The notes: generated by a model from the sequence alone, not told the origin. Numbered from the stretch's first letter, positions 42,392-50,934 are shown. The stretch: 64,000 nt of DNA from Mycobacterium kyogaense (GCF_003254575.1 NZ_QJUA01000027.1:1-64000); one strand, 5' to 3'. Program-made: numbers and translations.

Positions 42392-42586
42392 TCACCACTG
42401 GTCGCGCGGCACGTCGAAGTCTGCACACAACGCCCGCCAGACGTCGCGGGGCTCGACGCCGTCCTCGATCGCCTGCGCCGCGGTCCGCCCACCCATCGTC
42501 GTCAGCACGTGGTCGAGCAGCATCGACGATGCCCGCACCGCGCCGAACTGCCGCTCGACCAGCTCCTGGAATTCCGTCAGCCGCAC
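42392..42586 (-). CDS. DUF3046 protein
   Basis: This 64-residue protein matches DUF3046 along its length: MRLTEFQELVERQFGAVRASS, then LDHVLTTMGGRTAAQAIEDG, then WRALCADFDVPRDQW. It is an actinobacterial family of unknown function, found near recA, equal to Rv2738c. The start is GTG at 42586; TAGGTT lies 6 nt upstream, so a leaderless transcript is predicted. The glycosyltransferase gene upstream on the same strand ends 10 nt before it, so that gene's 3' end overlaps the DUF3046 -10 hexamer. Confidence 0.9.
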   Translation of the reverse strand: MRLTEFQELVERQFGAVRASSMLLDHVLTTMGGRTAAQAIEDGVEPRDVWRALCADFDVPRDQW

Positions 42587-42592
42587 AGGCCC

Positions 42593-42598
42593 AACCTA
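42593..42598 (-). promoter_or_regulatory. -10 element of the DUF3046 gene (leaderless)
   Basis: TAGGTT on the minus strand lies 6 nt before the GTG at 42586 and overlaps the stop of the upstream glycosyltransferase gene. No Shine-Dalgarno is present. Confidence 0.5.
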
Positions 42599-43768
42599 CG
42601 CGGAGGCCCGCAGGGCGTCGTGACAGACTCCGACCGGATCGGCGACCGCATCGGCGGTGGCGCCGGCGCGCAACGCGGCGTCACGGTGGCGCGCCGAGCC
42701 CAGCACCTCAGCGGTCGCCGCACCCAGAGTCTCGGAGTTCAGCGGCCGGACCAGCTGCGCACTGCCCTGGCGCACAAGGCGATTGGCGATCTCCCACTGG
42801 TCGCCGCCACCGGGCACCACCACCATCGGCACACCGGCCAGCAGCGCTTTGGACACGATGCCGTGCCCGGCACCGCACACCAGCAGGTCCGCTCGCGACA
42901 GCAGTTCGTCCTGGCGGCCCAGCCCCACCACCGCCCAGGGCGGCACCTCGCCGTCCGGGCCGTGCAGCTGCGAGACGGCGACGCGCGAGCCCTGGGGTAA
43001 CACCTGGCCGGGGATCAACGTCCGGAGCGCCAGATCGGCGAGTGCGACGGCGCCGGTGCTCGCCGTCGACGGTGCCACCATCACGACGGGTCCGTCCCCG
43101 GGTGGCAGGTCCAACACCGCCGTCGTCGGCTCGTAGTGCAGGGGTCCGACGACGACGGCCTCGGCGGGCCAGTCGGGGCGCGGCACCTCCAGGGCGGGCA
43201 GCGTGGCGATGAGCCGGCGCAGCGGACCGGGGTCGGCAGCAGGCAGCCCGATCTCGACGCGCACGGCGGCGCGTTGTCGCAGCCCCGCTCGCCAGGACCG
43301 CGCGCTGAGCGCCCGCAGCACCGCATCGCGGGCCCGGCCGCGCAGCCCCACGCCCGGGGCGAGGCCACTGCCCAACGGCGGCAAGCCCTTCGACGGCCGG
43401 TACAGCGGATGGGTGTTCAGTTCGATCCACGGCACGCCGATGAGGTCGGCGACCAGTCCCCCGCAGGTGGTAATCGAATCCGACACCACCACATCGGGTT
43501 TCAACGATTCGATGCGCGCCCTGTTCAGCACCGCCATCCGAGCTGCCCGCTCGTGGATCTTCGCGCCCGCGTCGGCGTCGTCGTCGCCGGCCATGACCCG
43601 CAGCCCGTCGAGTTCGACGGCGTCGAACCCCTCTCCCCGCGCGGTGTCCAACCATCGCGTGCCGGTCAGCAAGGTCGGTTCGTCCCCGGCCGCCAGGAAG
43701 CGCAGGCACAACGCGATCGCGGGAAACGCGTGACCGGGGTCCGGTCCGGCGACCACCGCGACACGCAT
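42596..43768 (-). CDS. MGT-type glycosyltransferase-like protein
   Basis: This 390-residue GT-B-fold protein of the macrolide/UDP-glucuronosyl type (GT1) begins with VAVVAGPDPGHAFPAIALCLRFLAAGDEPTLL. The C-terminal nucleotide-sugar domain is PVVMVAPSTAST through DLLVCGAGHGIVSKALLAGVPMVVVPGGGDQWEIANRLV. The last segment matches the GT1 donor signature, including the HG..T-like and GDQ elements. Donor and acceptor are unknown; lipid or natural-product glycosylation is plausible. By position it is Rv2739c. The start at 43768 gives the proper N-terminal strand. It is divergent from the epoxide-hydrolase-like gene with only 43 nt between. Confidence 0.85.
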   Translation of the reverse strand: MRVAVVAGPDPGHAFPAIALCLRFLAAGDEPTLLTGTRWLDTARGEGFDAVELDGLRVMAGDDDADAGAKIHERAARMAVLNRARIESLKPDVVVSDSITTCGGLVADLIGVPWIELNTHPLYRPSKGLPPLGSGLAPGVGLRGRARDAVLRALSARSWRAGLRQRAAVRVEIGLPAADPGPLRRLIATLPALEVPRPDWPAEAVVVGPLHYEPTTAVLDLPPGDGPVVMVAPSTASTGAVALADLALRTLIPGQVLPQGSRVAVSQLHGPDGEVPPWAVVGLGRQDELLSRADLLVCGAGHGIVSKALLAGVPMVVVPGGGDQWEIANRLVRQGSAQLVRPLNSETLGAATAEVLGSARHRDAALRAGATADAVADPVGVCHDALRASA

Positions 43769-43797
43769 GCGGGCTACCCTGCCACAGCGCCTGCGGT

Positions 43798-43803
43798 TAG
43801 TGT
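43798..43803 (+). promoter_or_regulatory. -10 element of the epoxide-hydrolase-like gene
   Basis: TAGTGT lies 8 nt before the ATG at 43812; no Shine-Dalgarno is evident. The transcript is predicted to be leaderless or nearly so. Confidence 0.45.
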
Positions 43804-43811
43804 CGATCGGT

Positions 43812-44258
43812 ATGACCGACGAGGCCCGCCCGACCCTGTTGCCGATCACCGACAACGCCGCTCTGGTGCAGAAGTTCCTGCTCGCGCTGGCCGACGAGGA
43901 TTTCGACACCGTCGAATCGTTGGCCGCTGCGGACCTGGTGTGGCAGAACGTCGGGTTGCCCTCGATTCGGGGCCGTTCGCGCATCATGGGGTTGCTGCGC
44001 CGCGGTGAAGGCAAGGTCGGGTTCGCGGTGGCGTTTCACCGCGTGGCCGCAGAAGGCGACACGGTGCTGACCGAGCGTACCGACGCGATCCTGCTGGGGC
44101 CGCTGCGGCTGCAATTCTGGGTGTGCGGGGCGTTCGAGATCCGCGACGGACAGATCACGTTGTGGCGGGATTACTTCGACATGGTCGACGTCATGGTCAA
44201 GGCGCCGCTGAAAGCGCTGGTCGGGCTGGTCGTCCCGGCGCTGCGGCCCCGCTTCTAG
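43812..44258 (+). CDS. ephG: limonene-1,2-epoxide hydrolase-family protein (EphG type)
   Basis: This 148-residue protein of the SnoaL/NTF2-like fold is the counterpart of Rv2740 (EphG). Active-site features of the limonene epoxide hydrolase family can be read: a Trp-Gln-Asn stretch in DLVWQNVGLPSIRG, an aspartate in VLTERTDAILLGP and the Arg-Asp pair in ITLWRDYFDM. EphG of M. tuberculosis hydrolyses sterol and fatty-acid epoxides; the same is inferred here. The ATG at 43812 gives the homologous start. It is convergent with pspM, 4 nt away. In M. tuberculosis PE_PGRS47 and pspN follow; neither is here. Confidence 0.88.
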   Translation: MTDEARPTLLPITDNAALVQKFLLALADEDFDTVESLAAADLVWQNVGLPSIRGRSRIMGLLRRGEGKVGFAVAFHRVAAEGDTVLTERTDAILLGPLRLQFWVCGAFEIRDGQITLWRDYFDMVDVMVKAPLKALVGLVVPALRPRF

Positions 44259-44262
44259 CTCC

Positions 44263-45081
44263 TCAGGCTCGCAGCCGGCCCAGCTCGTCGAACGCCTGCG
44301 CCCATCCGGTCAGCCGGTCGGTCGCCGAAGTGAGCTCGTCGCGGTAGCGCCTCTGCACCATCGGCGAGCTCGACATCGAGCCCGAATTGGCCGCCGACAC
44401 CAATTGCGCTGCCGCCGACACCATGTCGCTGTACTGGCGGGCACCGCGATCGAGCTGCGCGGAGAACGCGGCGATGGTGGGCGCCAGGTGCGCGCGGGCT
44501 TGGGGCGCCGAGCCGACCGTGCGCTCCATCGACACCACCTCGGCAGCGGTCGCCGACATCGTGGCGGCGGTCCGCTCGGCAGCGGCCCGCAGTTCGCGCA
44601 GCTCCCCGTCGGGCAGCAGGCGGCCGCGCTCCATCACCCCGAGCAGGGAGACGAGCCCGCGTTCGGACGATGTCAACGCCGCCATCGGCGCGCGGGCGGC
44701 CGAACCCCACGGCGGTAACCGACGCGCTGCCGCGCTGCGCGCCGGGGGCAACGGCTCACCGCGCAGCCAGCGGTACCGCAGAAACGCCAGTGTGGCGAGG
44801 AACGCGGCACCGACGGCGATCGGAGACGGGATGAACAGCGCCCACACGGGGGTGTTCCAGGACGCGAGCAGCGCGGTCACCCCCACCCAGAAGACCGACG
44901 ACAGAGCGAAGAACACTCCGAGGCGCAGCGCCCAGCGCCGCTTGCGCAGCAGTTTGGCGCGCGGATCGGCGGCAGCGTTGAGTTTGTCGGCGAGCGTGCC
45001 CGACCACTCCGCGGCGGTGTCGATGCCGCGCTGGGCCAGCGTTCGCCAGGCGTCGGATCGTCGGGTCCGAGTGCTCACCAC
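44263..45081 (-). CDS. pspM: phage-shock envelope-stress protein PspM
   Basis: This 272-residue protein has two membrane helices at about 52-75 and 80-102 (WALRLGVFFALSSVFWVGVTAL and WALFIPSPIAVGAAFLATLAFL). A basic N-terminus and a long helical cytosolic C-terminal region (about 110-272) flank them. It corresponds to Rv2743c, named PspM, the membrane partner of PspA in the mycobacterial Psp system. The start is GTG (45081 or 45078). It is the last gene of clgR-pspA-pspM; the fourth gene pspN of M. tuberculosis is missing, as the convergent ephG-like gene follows directly. Confidence 0.9.
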   Translation of the reverse strand: MVSTRTRRSDAWRTLAQRGIDTAAEWSGTLADKLNAAADPRAKLLRKRRWALRLGVFFALSSVFWVGVTALLASWNTPVWALFIPSPIAVGAAFLATLAFLRYRWLRGEPLPPARSAAARRLPPWGSAARAPMAALTSSERGLVSLLGVMERGRLLPDGELRELRAAAERTAATMSATAAEVVSMERTVGSAPQARAHLAPTIAAFSAQLDRGARQYSDMVSAAAQLVSAANSGSMSSSPMVQRRYRDELTSATDRLTGWAQAFDELGRLRA

Positions 45082-45096
45082 ATGCTCCCGTGAATG

Positions 45097-45918
45097 TTAT
45101 TGCGACAGCGGGTTTTCCGGCGTCGGGTTGGTGGCCGGGGTGGCCGGTGACTGCGTGGGCGTTGCCGGAGCCTGGGCGGAGCCGGCGGGCAGCTGCTCAC
45201 CGCGCATGGACGCCCGGATCTGCTCGAGCCGAGAATGGCCGGCCATCTGGACGCTGGCCTGCTGGACCTCCATCATGCGGCCCTGCACCGAGTTCTGGGC
45301 GAGCTCGGCAGCCCCCATCGCGTTGGCGTAGCGACGCTCGATCTTGTCGCGCACCTCGTCCAGGCTGGGTGTGCTGCCGGGGGCGGCGATCTCGCTCATC
45401 GACCGCAGGGACGCGCTGACCTGCTCCTGCATCTTGGCCTGCTCGAGCTGGCTGAGCAGCTTCGTGCGCTCGGCGATCTTCTGCTGCAGCACCATCGCGT
45501 TCTGCTCGACGGCCTTCTTGGCCTGTCCCGCAGCCTGCAGCGCCTGGTCGTGCAGACCTTTGAGGTCCTCCACGCTCTGTTCGGCGGTCACCAGCTGCGC
45601 GGCGAACGCCTCGGCCGCGTTGTTGTACTCGGTCGCCTTCGCGGCATCGCCGGAGGCGACGGCCTGGTCGGCGAGTGTCAGTGCCTGGCGGACGTTGACC
45701 TGGAGCTTCTCGATGTCGGCCAGCTGACGGTTGAGCCGCATCTCCAGTTGGCGTTGATTGCCGATCACCTGGGCCGCCTGCTGGGTCAGCGCCTGGTGCT
45801 GACGCTGGGCCTCTTCGATCGCCTGCTGGATCTGCACCTTGGGATCGGCGTACTCGTCGACCTTGGAGCTGAACAGCGCCATCAGGTACTTCCACGCCTT
45901 GCTGAACGGATTGGCCAT
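45097..45918 (-). CDS. pspA: phage-shock protein PspA (35 kDa antigen)
   Basis: This 273-residue PspA/IM30-family protein begins with the amphipathic membrane-binding helix MANPFSKAWKYLMALFSSKVDEYADP. Long coiled-coil helices follow, e.g. QQAIEEAQRQHQALTQQAAQVIGNQR and LEQAKMQEQVSASLRSM. The end is a low-complexity Pro/Ala/Thr tail of about 30 residues. It is the Rv2744c counterpart. PspA protects the membrane under stress and restrains ClgR by direct contact in M. tuberculosis. AAGGCGGA precedes the ATG. It lies between clgR and pspM on the same strand. Confidence 0.95.
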   Translation of the reverse strand: MANPFSKAWKYLMALFSSKVDEYADPKVQIQQAIEEAQRQHQALTQQAAQVIGNQRQLEMRLNRQLADIEKLQVNVRQALTLADQAVASGDAAKATEYNNAAEAFAAQLVTAEQSVEDLKGLHDQALQAAGQAKKAVEQNAMVLQQKIAERTKLLSQLEQAKMQEQVSASLRSMSEIAAPGSTPSLDEVRDKIERRYANAMGAAELAQNSVQGRMMEVQQASVQMAGHSRLEQIRASMRGEQLPAGSAQAPATPTQSPATPATNPTPENPLSQ

Positions 45919-46041
45919 GAGAACGTTTCCGCCTTCTCGAAGTCTTCGGGTCAGTGGAACAGGGTCACCAGCACGGGTTCCCTGTCATCGCAGGTACCCA
46001 ACTTATCGGTTCTGTACAGCTCGCCACACCCCTGTCGGGGA

Positions 46042-46374
46042 TCAGGCGACCGCCATCGAGACGACCGGGGCGACGGCCTGCGGGATGACCACCTTGGTGC
46101 TGGCGTCGATACGCGAGGTGCTGACCTCGGTGCGGGCCTCTTCGAGCGCCATGTCGTCGCCGGCTTCGGACAGCACCCGCGACAGCGGAACGTCGAGCGC
46201 GCCGCAGATGGCGCTGAGCAGTTCGCTGGACGCTTCCTTGCGGCCGCGTTCGACTTCGGAGAGGTAGCCCAGGCTGACCCTGGCGGTGTCGGACACTTCA
46301 CGCAGGGTGCGGCCCTGTTCGACCCGCACGCGGCGCAACACGTCGCCGATCACTTCGCGCAGCAGTGTCGTCAT
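46042..46374 (-). CDS. clgR: transcriptional activator ClgR
   Basis: This 110-residue Cro/C1-type regulator has a helix-turn-helix at about 12-66 (LREVIGDVLRRVRVEQGRTLREVSDTARVSLGYLSEVERGRKEASSE in sections) and an acidic, Val/Ala-ending tail (AVAPVVSMAVA). The C-terminal non-polar residues resemble a degradation tag, in line with ClgR turnover by Clp in related species. ClgR activates clp proteases, pspA and its own operon. The ATG at 46374 has GAAGGAG upstream. A SigE/SigH-type promoter lies 66 nt upstream. A 123-nt gap to pspA carries a CCCC-GACA-GGGG hairpin just behind the stop. Confidence 0.93.
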   Translation of the reverse strand: MTTLLREVIGDVLRRVRVEQGRTLREVSDTARVSLGYLSEVERGRKEASSELLSAICGALDVPLSRVLSEAGDDMALEEARTEVSTSRIDASTKVVIPQAVAPVVSMAVA

Positions 46375-46439
46375 CGCGCTCTCCTTCGTCAGCTTGTGGC
46401 TGCAAGTCCCGCAAACCATGGTGGCGTGCTATTCCCCCC

Positions 46440-46467
46440 AACGCACGGCGGCCCCGGGATGGTTCCC
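46440..46467 (-). promoter_or_regulatory. SigE/SigH-type promoter of clgR-pspA-pspM
   Basis: Minus strand: GGGAAC (46467-46462), 18 nt, CGTT (46443-46440). It matches the ECF-sigma consensus GGAAC-N18/19-GTT. SigE control of clgR is known in M. tuberculosis. The start would be near 46433, which gives a leader of about 60 nt. Confidence 0.65.
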
Positions 46468-46480
46468 GGCCGGGCCCCGC

Positions 46481-46996
46481 TCACCGGTTCTCTGACTGGT
46501 TCTCGACCAGGATGCGCAGGCGCTGCAGCGCGGCGTACACCGCGGCCAGCCGGATCTGCCAGCGGCTGCCGTCGAGGTGCAGCGCCAGCACCTCGGTGTC
46601 GACAGGTCCTGCGAGGCCGACGAACACCGTGCCGACCGGGTGTCCGCCGTGGGGTTCGGGACCGGCGACCCCGGTCAGGCCCACGCCCCAGGTGGCACCG
46701 CAGCGCTGCTGGGCGCCGACGGCCAAGGCCCGCGCGGTGGGTTCGGCGACCGGGCCGACGTCGGCGAGCAGCTCCGGGGCCACGCCGGCGAGCTCGATCT
46801 TGGTATCGACGGTGTAGGTGATGAGGCCGCCCCGCAGCACCGCACTCGCCCCCGGCACGCCGGCCAACGTCGCCGCAACCAGGCCGGCGGTCAGCGACTC
46901 GGCCGTCGCCACGGTCTGGCGGCGCACGGTCAGGTCGGCGACCAGCGCAGCGGCATCGCCATCGACAAGCGGGTCACTGACGGGCGGGTCGCCCAC
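46481..46996 (-). CDS. cinA: CinA-family protein (nicotinamide-nucleotide amidohydrolase domain)
   Basis: This 171-residue protein corresponds to the C-terminal CinA/PncC domain: TVATAESLTAGLVAATLAGVPGASAVLRGGLITY, then WGVGLTGVAGPEPHGGHPVGTVFVGL. The catalytic Ser/Thr region ESLTAG is intact. This domain deamidates NMN in pyridine-nucleotide recycling. The N-terminal molybdopterin-binding domain of full CinA is absent. The start is GTG at 46996 (or 46981), inside the 3' end of pgsA, so it is co-translated with it. In M. tuberculosis pgsA and clgR are adjacent without this gene, as I remember. Confidence 0.88.
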   Translation of the reverse strand: MGDPPVSDPLVDGDAAALVADLTVRRQTVATAESLTAGLVAATLAGVPGASAVLRGGLITYTVDTKIELAGVAPELLADVGPVAEPTARALAVGAQQRCGATWGVGLTGVAGPEPHGGHPVGTVFVGLAGPVDTEVLALHLDGSRWQIRLAAVYAALQRLRILVENQSENR

Positions 46997-47576
46997 GGGA
47001 GTCCCTCACCGCCGAGATGAAGTAGTCGACCCCGGTCAGGATGGTGAGCACCACGGCGGCGAGCATGACGATCCACGCACCGGTGGCCCAGGCTCCGGTC
47101 AGGGGCAGGATGAGCAGTCCGATCGCAACGGCCTGCACGGTGGTCTTCACCTTGCCGCCGCGGCTGGCCGGGATGACGCCGTGGCGCAGCACCACCAGGC
47201 GCAGCAGTGTCACGCCGAGCTCGCGGGCCAGTATCACCACCGTCACCCACCACGGCAGGTCGCCGAGCATCGAGAGCCCGATCAGCGCCGCACCGATGAG
47301 GGCTTTGTCGGCGAGCGGATCGATCAGCGTGCCGAATTCGGTCACCATGCCGTAGCTGCGGGCGAGCGCCCCGTCCAGGCGGTCAGTGATGACGGCCACC
47401 GTGAACACGGTGAACGCCATTGCCCGCCAGAAGGTTTCGTGGCCATCGCCGACGAAGAGGAAGGCCAGGAACACCGGGACCAGGATCAGTCGGACACCGG
47501 TGAGCGCGTTGGCCAGATTCGCCACCCGAGCGCGCGGAACCACAGGATCGGTCTGTGGTTGGCCCGGCACCGACAC
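46974..47576 (-). CDS. pgsA: CDP-alcohol phosphatidyltransferase PgsA
   Basis: This 200-residue membrane enzyme is of the phosphatidylglycerophosphate synthase type. The CDP-alcohol motif reads D-x2-DG-x2-AR-x8-G-x3-DP-x2-D in TDRLDGALARSYGMVTEFGTLIDPLADK. Four to five helices surround it, including GDLPWWVTVVILARELGVTLLR. It makes phosphatidylglycerophosphate for cardiolipin and related lipids; the paralogue name in M. tuberculosis is pgsA3 (Rv2746c). The start is ambiguous: the GTG at 47576 is chosen since no ATG is in frame; a GTG at 47570 is possible. It is divergent from argA and shares a 36-nt upstream region. Confidence 0.9.
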   Translation of the reverse strand: MSVPGQPQTDPVVPRARVANLANALTGVRLILVPVFLAFLFVGDGHETFWRAMAFTVFTVAVITDRLDGALARSYGMVTEFGTLIDPLADKALIGAALIGLSMLGDLPWWVTVVILARELGVTLLRLVVLRHGVIPASRGGKVKTTVQAVAIGLLILPLTGAWATGAWIVMLAAVVLTILTGVDYFISAVRDSRGRPARQ

Positions 47577-47599
47577 AGAATACTGGTTGCCCGAACCGA

Positions 47600-47605
47600 T
47601 ACCCT
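47600..47605 (+). promoter_or_regulatory. -10 element of argA (leaderless)
   Basis: TACCCT lies 7 nt before the GTG at 47613, with no Shine-Dalgarno, predicting a leaderless argA mRNA. Confidence 0.5.
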
Positions 47606-47612
47606 TCCCCGT

Positions 47613-48134
47613 GTGAGCTCTGATCCGGGCGAGACCGAACGTGAGCCGGTGGTGCGCCGGGCCAGGACGTCTGACGTGCCTGCCATCAAGGCACTCGTCG
47701 ACGTCTATGCCGGCCGCATCCTGCTCGAGAAGAACCTGGTGACGCTGTACGAGTCGGTGCAGGAGTTCTGGGTGGCCGAGGTCGCCGGTGAGGTCGTCGG
47801 CTGCGGCGCCCTGCACGTCCTGTGGTCCGACCTGGGCGAGGTGCGCACGGTGGCAGTGCATCCGAAGGTGCGCGGCCGCGGGATCGGCCACCGGGTGGTG
47901 GACCAGCTCCTGACGGTTGCCCGCGAGCTGCAACTGCAACGGCTCTTCGTGTTGACGTTCGAGACGGAGTTCTTCGCTCGGCACGGTTTCGCCGAGATCG
48001 AGGGCACGCCGGTGACCGCCGAGGTCTACGAGGAGATGTGCCGTTCCTACGACATCGGTGTGGCCGAGTTCCTCGACCTTTCCTACGTCAAACCCAACAT
48101 CCTCGGTAACACCCGCATGCTCCTCACCCTCTGA
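47613..48134 (+). CDS. argA: amino-acid N-acetyltransferase (N-acetylglutamate synthase), GNAT type
   Basis: This 173-residue GNAT enzyme has the N-terminal strand VVRRARTSDVPAIKALVDVYAG, the acetyl-CoA motif VRTVAVHPKVRGRGIGHRVVDQLL and the late motif LFVLTFETEFFARHGFAEIEG. The C-terminal MCRSYDIGVAEFLDLSYVKPN is specific for the Rv2747 group, shown to acetylate glutamate (or glutamine) for arginine biosynthesis. The length agrees (174 in M. tuberculosis). The start is GTG at 47613, predicted leaderless. It is convergent with ftsK across a 69-nt gap with an imperfect palindrome. Confidence 0.92.
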   Translation: MSSDPGETEREPVVRRARTSDVPAIKALVDVYAGRILLEKNLVTLYESVQEFWVAEVAGEVVGCGALHVLWSDLGEVRTVAVHPKVRGRGIGHRVVDQLLTVARELQLQRLFVLTFETEFFARHGFAEIEGTPVTAEVYEEMCRSYDIGVAEFLDLSYVKPNILGNTRMLLTL

Positions 48135-48154
48135 CGCCCATACCGACGTCTGGG

Positions 48155-48188
48155 CGCGAAAGTGCGAGACAGCAGCGCCATTTCGTCG
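48155..48188. terminator. imperfect palindrome between argA and ftsK
   Basis: CGCGAAA (48155-48161) and TTTCGTCG (48181-48188) form the base of an imperfect hairpin in the 69-nt convergent gap. It may act as a bidirectional terminator. Arms are short and contain mismatches. Confidence 0.35.
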
Positions 48189-48203
48189 ATCTCGGCGGCC
48201 GGA

Positions 48204-50771
48204 TCAGAAGTCCGGCTCGTCGTCGGCATCCCCACCGACCGCATCGCTGCCACCGCGGATCAATGCCAGCGTGCCGGCCAGCTCGTCGGGCTTGACGAGA
48301 ACCTCGCGGGCTTTGGAGCCCTCGGAGGGGCCGACGATCCCGCGGGTCTCCATCAGGTCCATCAGCCGACCCGCCTTGGCGAAGCCCACTCGCAGCTTGC
48401 GCTGCAGCATCGAGGTGGAGCCGAACTGCGATGACACGACGAGTTCGACCGCCTGCAGGAACACGTCCATGTCGTCGCCGATGTCGGGGTCGACGTCCTT
48501 GCGCTCGCCGGCCTTGACCGCGGTGACGCCCTCGACGAACTCCGGCTCGGCCTGATCCTTGGACGCGTTGACGACCGCCGAGATCTCCTCGTCGGTGATG
48601 AACGCGCCCTGCAAGCGGATCGGCTTGTTGGCGCCCATCGGCAGGAAGAGGCCGTCGCCCATGCCGATCAGCTTCTCGGCGCCGGGCTGGTCCAGGATGA
48701 CCCGGCTGTCGGTCAGCGACGACGTGGCGAACGCCAGACGCGACGGCACGTTGGTCTTGATCAGACCGGTGACGACGTCGACCGACGGCCGCTGGGTGGC
48801 CAGCACCAGATGGATTCCGGCGGCGCGGGCCTTCTGGGTGATCCGCACGATGGCGTCTTCGACGTCGCGGGGCGCGGTCATCATCAGGTCGGCGAGCTCA
48901 TCGACGATCGCGAGGATGTAGGGGTAGGGCTTGTAGACGCGCTGGCTGCCCAGCGGCGCGGTGATCTCCCCGGTGCGCACCTTCTCGTTGAAGACGTCGA
49001 TGTGACGCACCCGGGAGGCCTGCATGTCCTGGTAGCGCTGTTCCATCTCCTCGACCAGCCAGGCCAACGCCGCGGCGGCTTTCTTGGGTTCGGTGATGAT
49101 CGGCGTGATCAGGTGCGGAATGCCCTCGTATGGCGTCAGTTCGACCATCTTCGGGTCGATCAGGATCATCCTGACCTCGTCGGGGGTGGCGCGCGCAAGC
49201 AGCGACACCAGCATCGAGTTCACGAAGCTCGACTTGCCCGAACCGGTGGAACCCGCGACGAGCAGGTGCGGCATCTTGGCGAGGTTCGCCGAGATCATCT
49301 CGCCCTCGATGTCCTTGCCGAGGCCGATCACCAGCGGGTGATGGTCGGAGCGCACCACCGGATCGGTGAGCACGTCAGCCAGGCGCACCATCTCGCGATC
49401 GAGGTTGGGCACCTCGATACCGACCGCCGACTTGCCAGGGATCGGCGCCAGCATGCGCACACTCTCGGTGGCCACGGCGTAGGCGATGTTGCGCTGCAGC
49501 GCGGTGATCTTCTCGACCTTGACGCCGGGACCGAGCTCGACTTCGTAGCGGGTCACGGTCGGCCCGCGCGTGCACCCGGTCACCGCGGCGTCGATCTTGA
49601 ACTGCTCCAGCACCGAGGTGATCGCGTCGGTCATGTGCTGGTTGGCCGCGGTCAGCCGCTTCGGGGGATCACCGGCGATCAGCAAGTCCAGGGACGGGAG
49701 CGCGTAGGGACCTTCGACCACGCGGTCCAGGCTCAGCGCGGGCTCTTTGCGCGGCTGCTTCTTGCGGGTCTTCGCCGGGGGCGGCACATCGGCCACCTCG
49801 TCGTCGACGGGGTAGTTCTCCATCGGAGTCCCCGACGGCTTGCCGAGCGGCACGGTGGGTTGAGTCGACGACGATGAGGTGGGCCAGGCGGGGTCGTCGC
49901 CGGACACGTCGGTGTCGTAGTAGCCGTCGGAGAAATCGTCTGCCACGGCTGCACGGCCCGATTCGATCTCGGCGGGGTCGTCGAACCAGTCCTGATCCTC
50001 GTCGAAATCCTCGTCGACGTCCTCGTCAATGTCGCCGTCCTCGCCACGCCACCGGGTGGAGAACATGTAGTGCAGGGTCGCGGGGACTTCGCGAATGGTC
50101 GTGCCGGTGATCAGCAGGACGCCGAAGAGGGCGCCGATCACGAGCAGGGGTGCAGCGATCCAGGCGGTCAGGCCGTCGGCCAGTGGGCCGCCGATCGCGA
50201 AGCCCACGAAGCCGGCCGCGTGCTGGCGTGCCGTGGGGTCTTGCGGTGCCCCCGACCACAGGTGCAGCAAGCCCAGTGCCGGCAGCGTGATCATCGCCGC
50301 ACCCAGGATGAATCGGGGGCGCGCCTCGGGATCGGGCTCGGAGCGCATCAGCGTCACACCGATGACCGCCAGGGCGAGCGGCACCAGCACCACGGCGTCG
50401 CCGACCAGCATGCGCAGGAAGGTGTCGATCCACTCTCCCACCGGACGCGCTGCGTCGAACCAGGAGCTGGCGGCCACGACGACAGCGAGAGCGAGCAGGC
50501 CGAGCGCGATGCCGTCGCGGCGGTGGCCGGGTTCCAGATCGCGGGCGCGACCGACCGAGCGGGCGGTGCTACCGGCGCCCTTGGCGAGCATCAGCCATCC
50601 GGCGCGGGCACCGCGGCCGACGGCGGTGCCGGCGGCCGCCACCGGTGAGGGGCCTCGACGGGCCGGTTTGCGCCGCGCAGGCGCCGGGCGCGCGGACCGC
50701 GCAGAACCCCGCGAACTGGGCTTCGACCTGGTCGAACGGGCGCCAGCGCGGGACGCGGTCTTACTCGCCAT
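48204..50771 (-). CDS. ftsK: DNA translocase FtsK
   Basis: This 855-residue translocase has an Arg/Ser-rich cytosolic start, four to five membrane helices at about residues 90-235, an acidic linker (DIDEDVDEDFDEDQDW and following, about 255-360) and the motor domain. Walker A GSTGSGKS is near residue 507 and Walker B ILAIVDELADL near 617. The C-terminal gamma winged helix (VSSQFGSTSMLQRKLRVGFAKAGRLMDLMETRGIVGPSEGSKAREVLV in parts) recognises polar DNA motifs. It pumps chromosome DNA at the septum and activates XerCD. The ATG at 50771 (MASKTASRAG) is chosen over an upstream in-frame ATG at 50843. Counterpart: Rv2748c. Confidence 0.96.
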   Translation of the reverse strand: MASKTASRAGARSTRSKPSSRGSARSARPAPARRKPARRGPSPVAAAGTAVGRGARAGWLMLAKGAGSTARSVGRARDLEPGHRRDGIALGLLALAVVVAASSWFDAARPVGEWIDTFLRMLVGDAVVLVPLALAVIGVTLMRSEPDPEARPRFILGAAMITLPALGLLHLWSGAPQDPTARQHAAGFVGFAIGGPLADGLTAWIAAPLLVIGALFGVLLITGTTIREVPATLHYMFSTRWRGEDGDIDEDVDEDFDEDQDWFDDPAEIESGRAAVADDFSDGYYDTDVSGDDPAWPTSSSSTQPTVPLGKPSGTPMENYPVDDEVADVPPPAKTRKKQPRKEPALSLDRVVEGPYALPSLDLLIAGDPPKRLTAANQHMTDAITSVLEQFKIDAAVTGCTRGPTVTRYEVELGPGVKVEKITALQRNIAYAVATESVRMLAPIPGKSAVGIEVPNLDREMVRLADVLTDPVVRSDHHPLVIGLGKDIEGEMISANLAKMPHLLVAGSTGSGKSSFVNSMLVSLLARATPDEVRMILIDPKMVELTPYEGIPHLITPIITEPKKAAAALAWLVEEMEQRYQDMQASRVRHIDVFNEKVRTGEITAPLGSQRVYKPYPYILAIVDELADLMMTAPRDVEDAIVRITQKARAAGIHLVLATQRPSVDVVTGLIKTNVPSRLAFATSSLTDSRVILDQPGAEKLIGMGDGLFLPMGANKPIRLQGAFITDEEISAVVNASKDQAEPEFVEGVTAVKAGERKDVDPDIGDDMDVFLQAVELVVSSQFGSTSMLQRKLRVGFAKAGRLMDLMETRGIVGPSEGSKAREVLVKPDELAGTLALIRGGSDAVGGDADDEPDF

Positions 50772-50934
50772 GCCTCTCAGCCTAGTCGCATGAGCCCCAG
50801 ATGCACCATCTGCCACACAGGTCACAGATGGGTCTCGATGCACCCCGACCGGCGATCAGGTGTGGGCCGCCGACACCGTCGGCGCGAGACAGTACGGTGA
50901 GGCCTGTTCAGTCACTCTCAACGAGGAGTCCCGT

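Noticed and set aside
45235..46821. A 528-codon plus-strand ORF opposite pspA and clgR
   Set aside because: Mirror frame of the Psp operon, Leu/His/Arg rich, no supported start.
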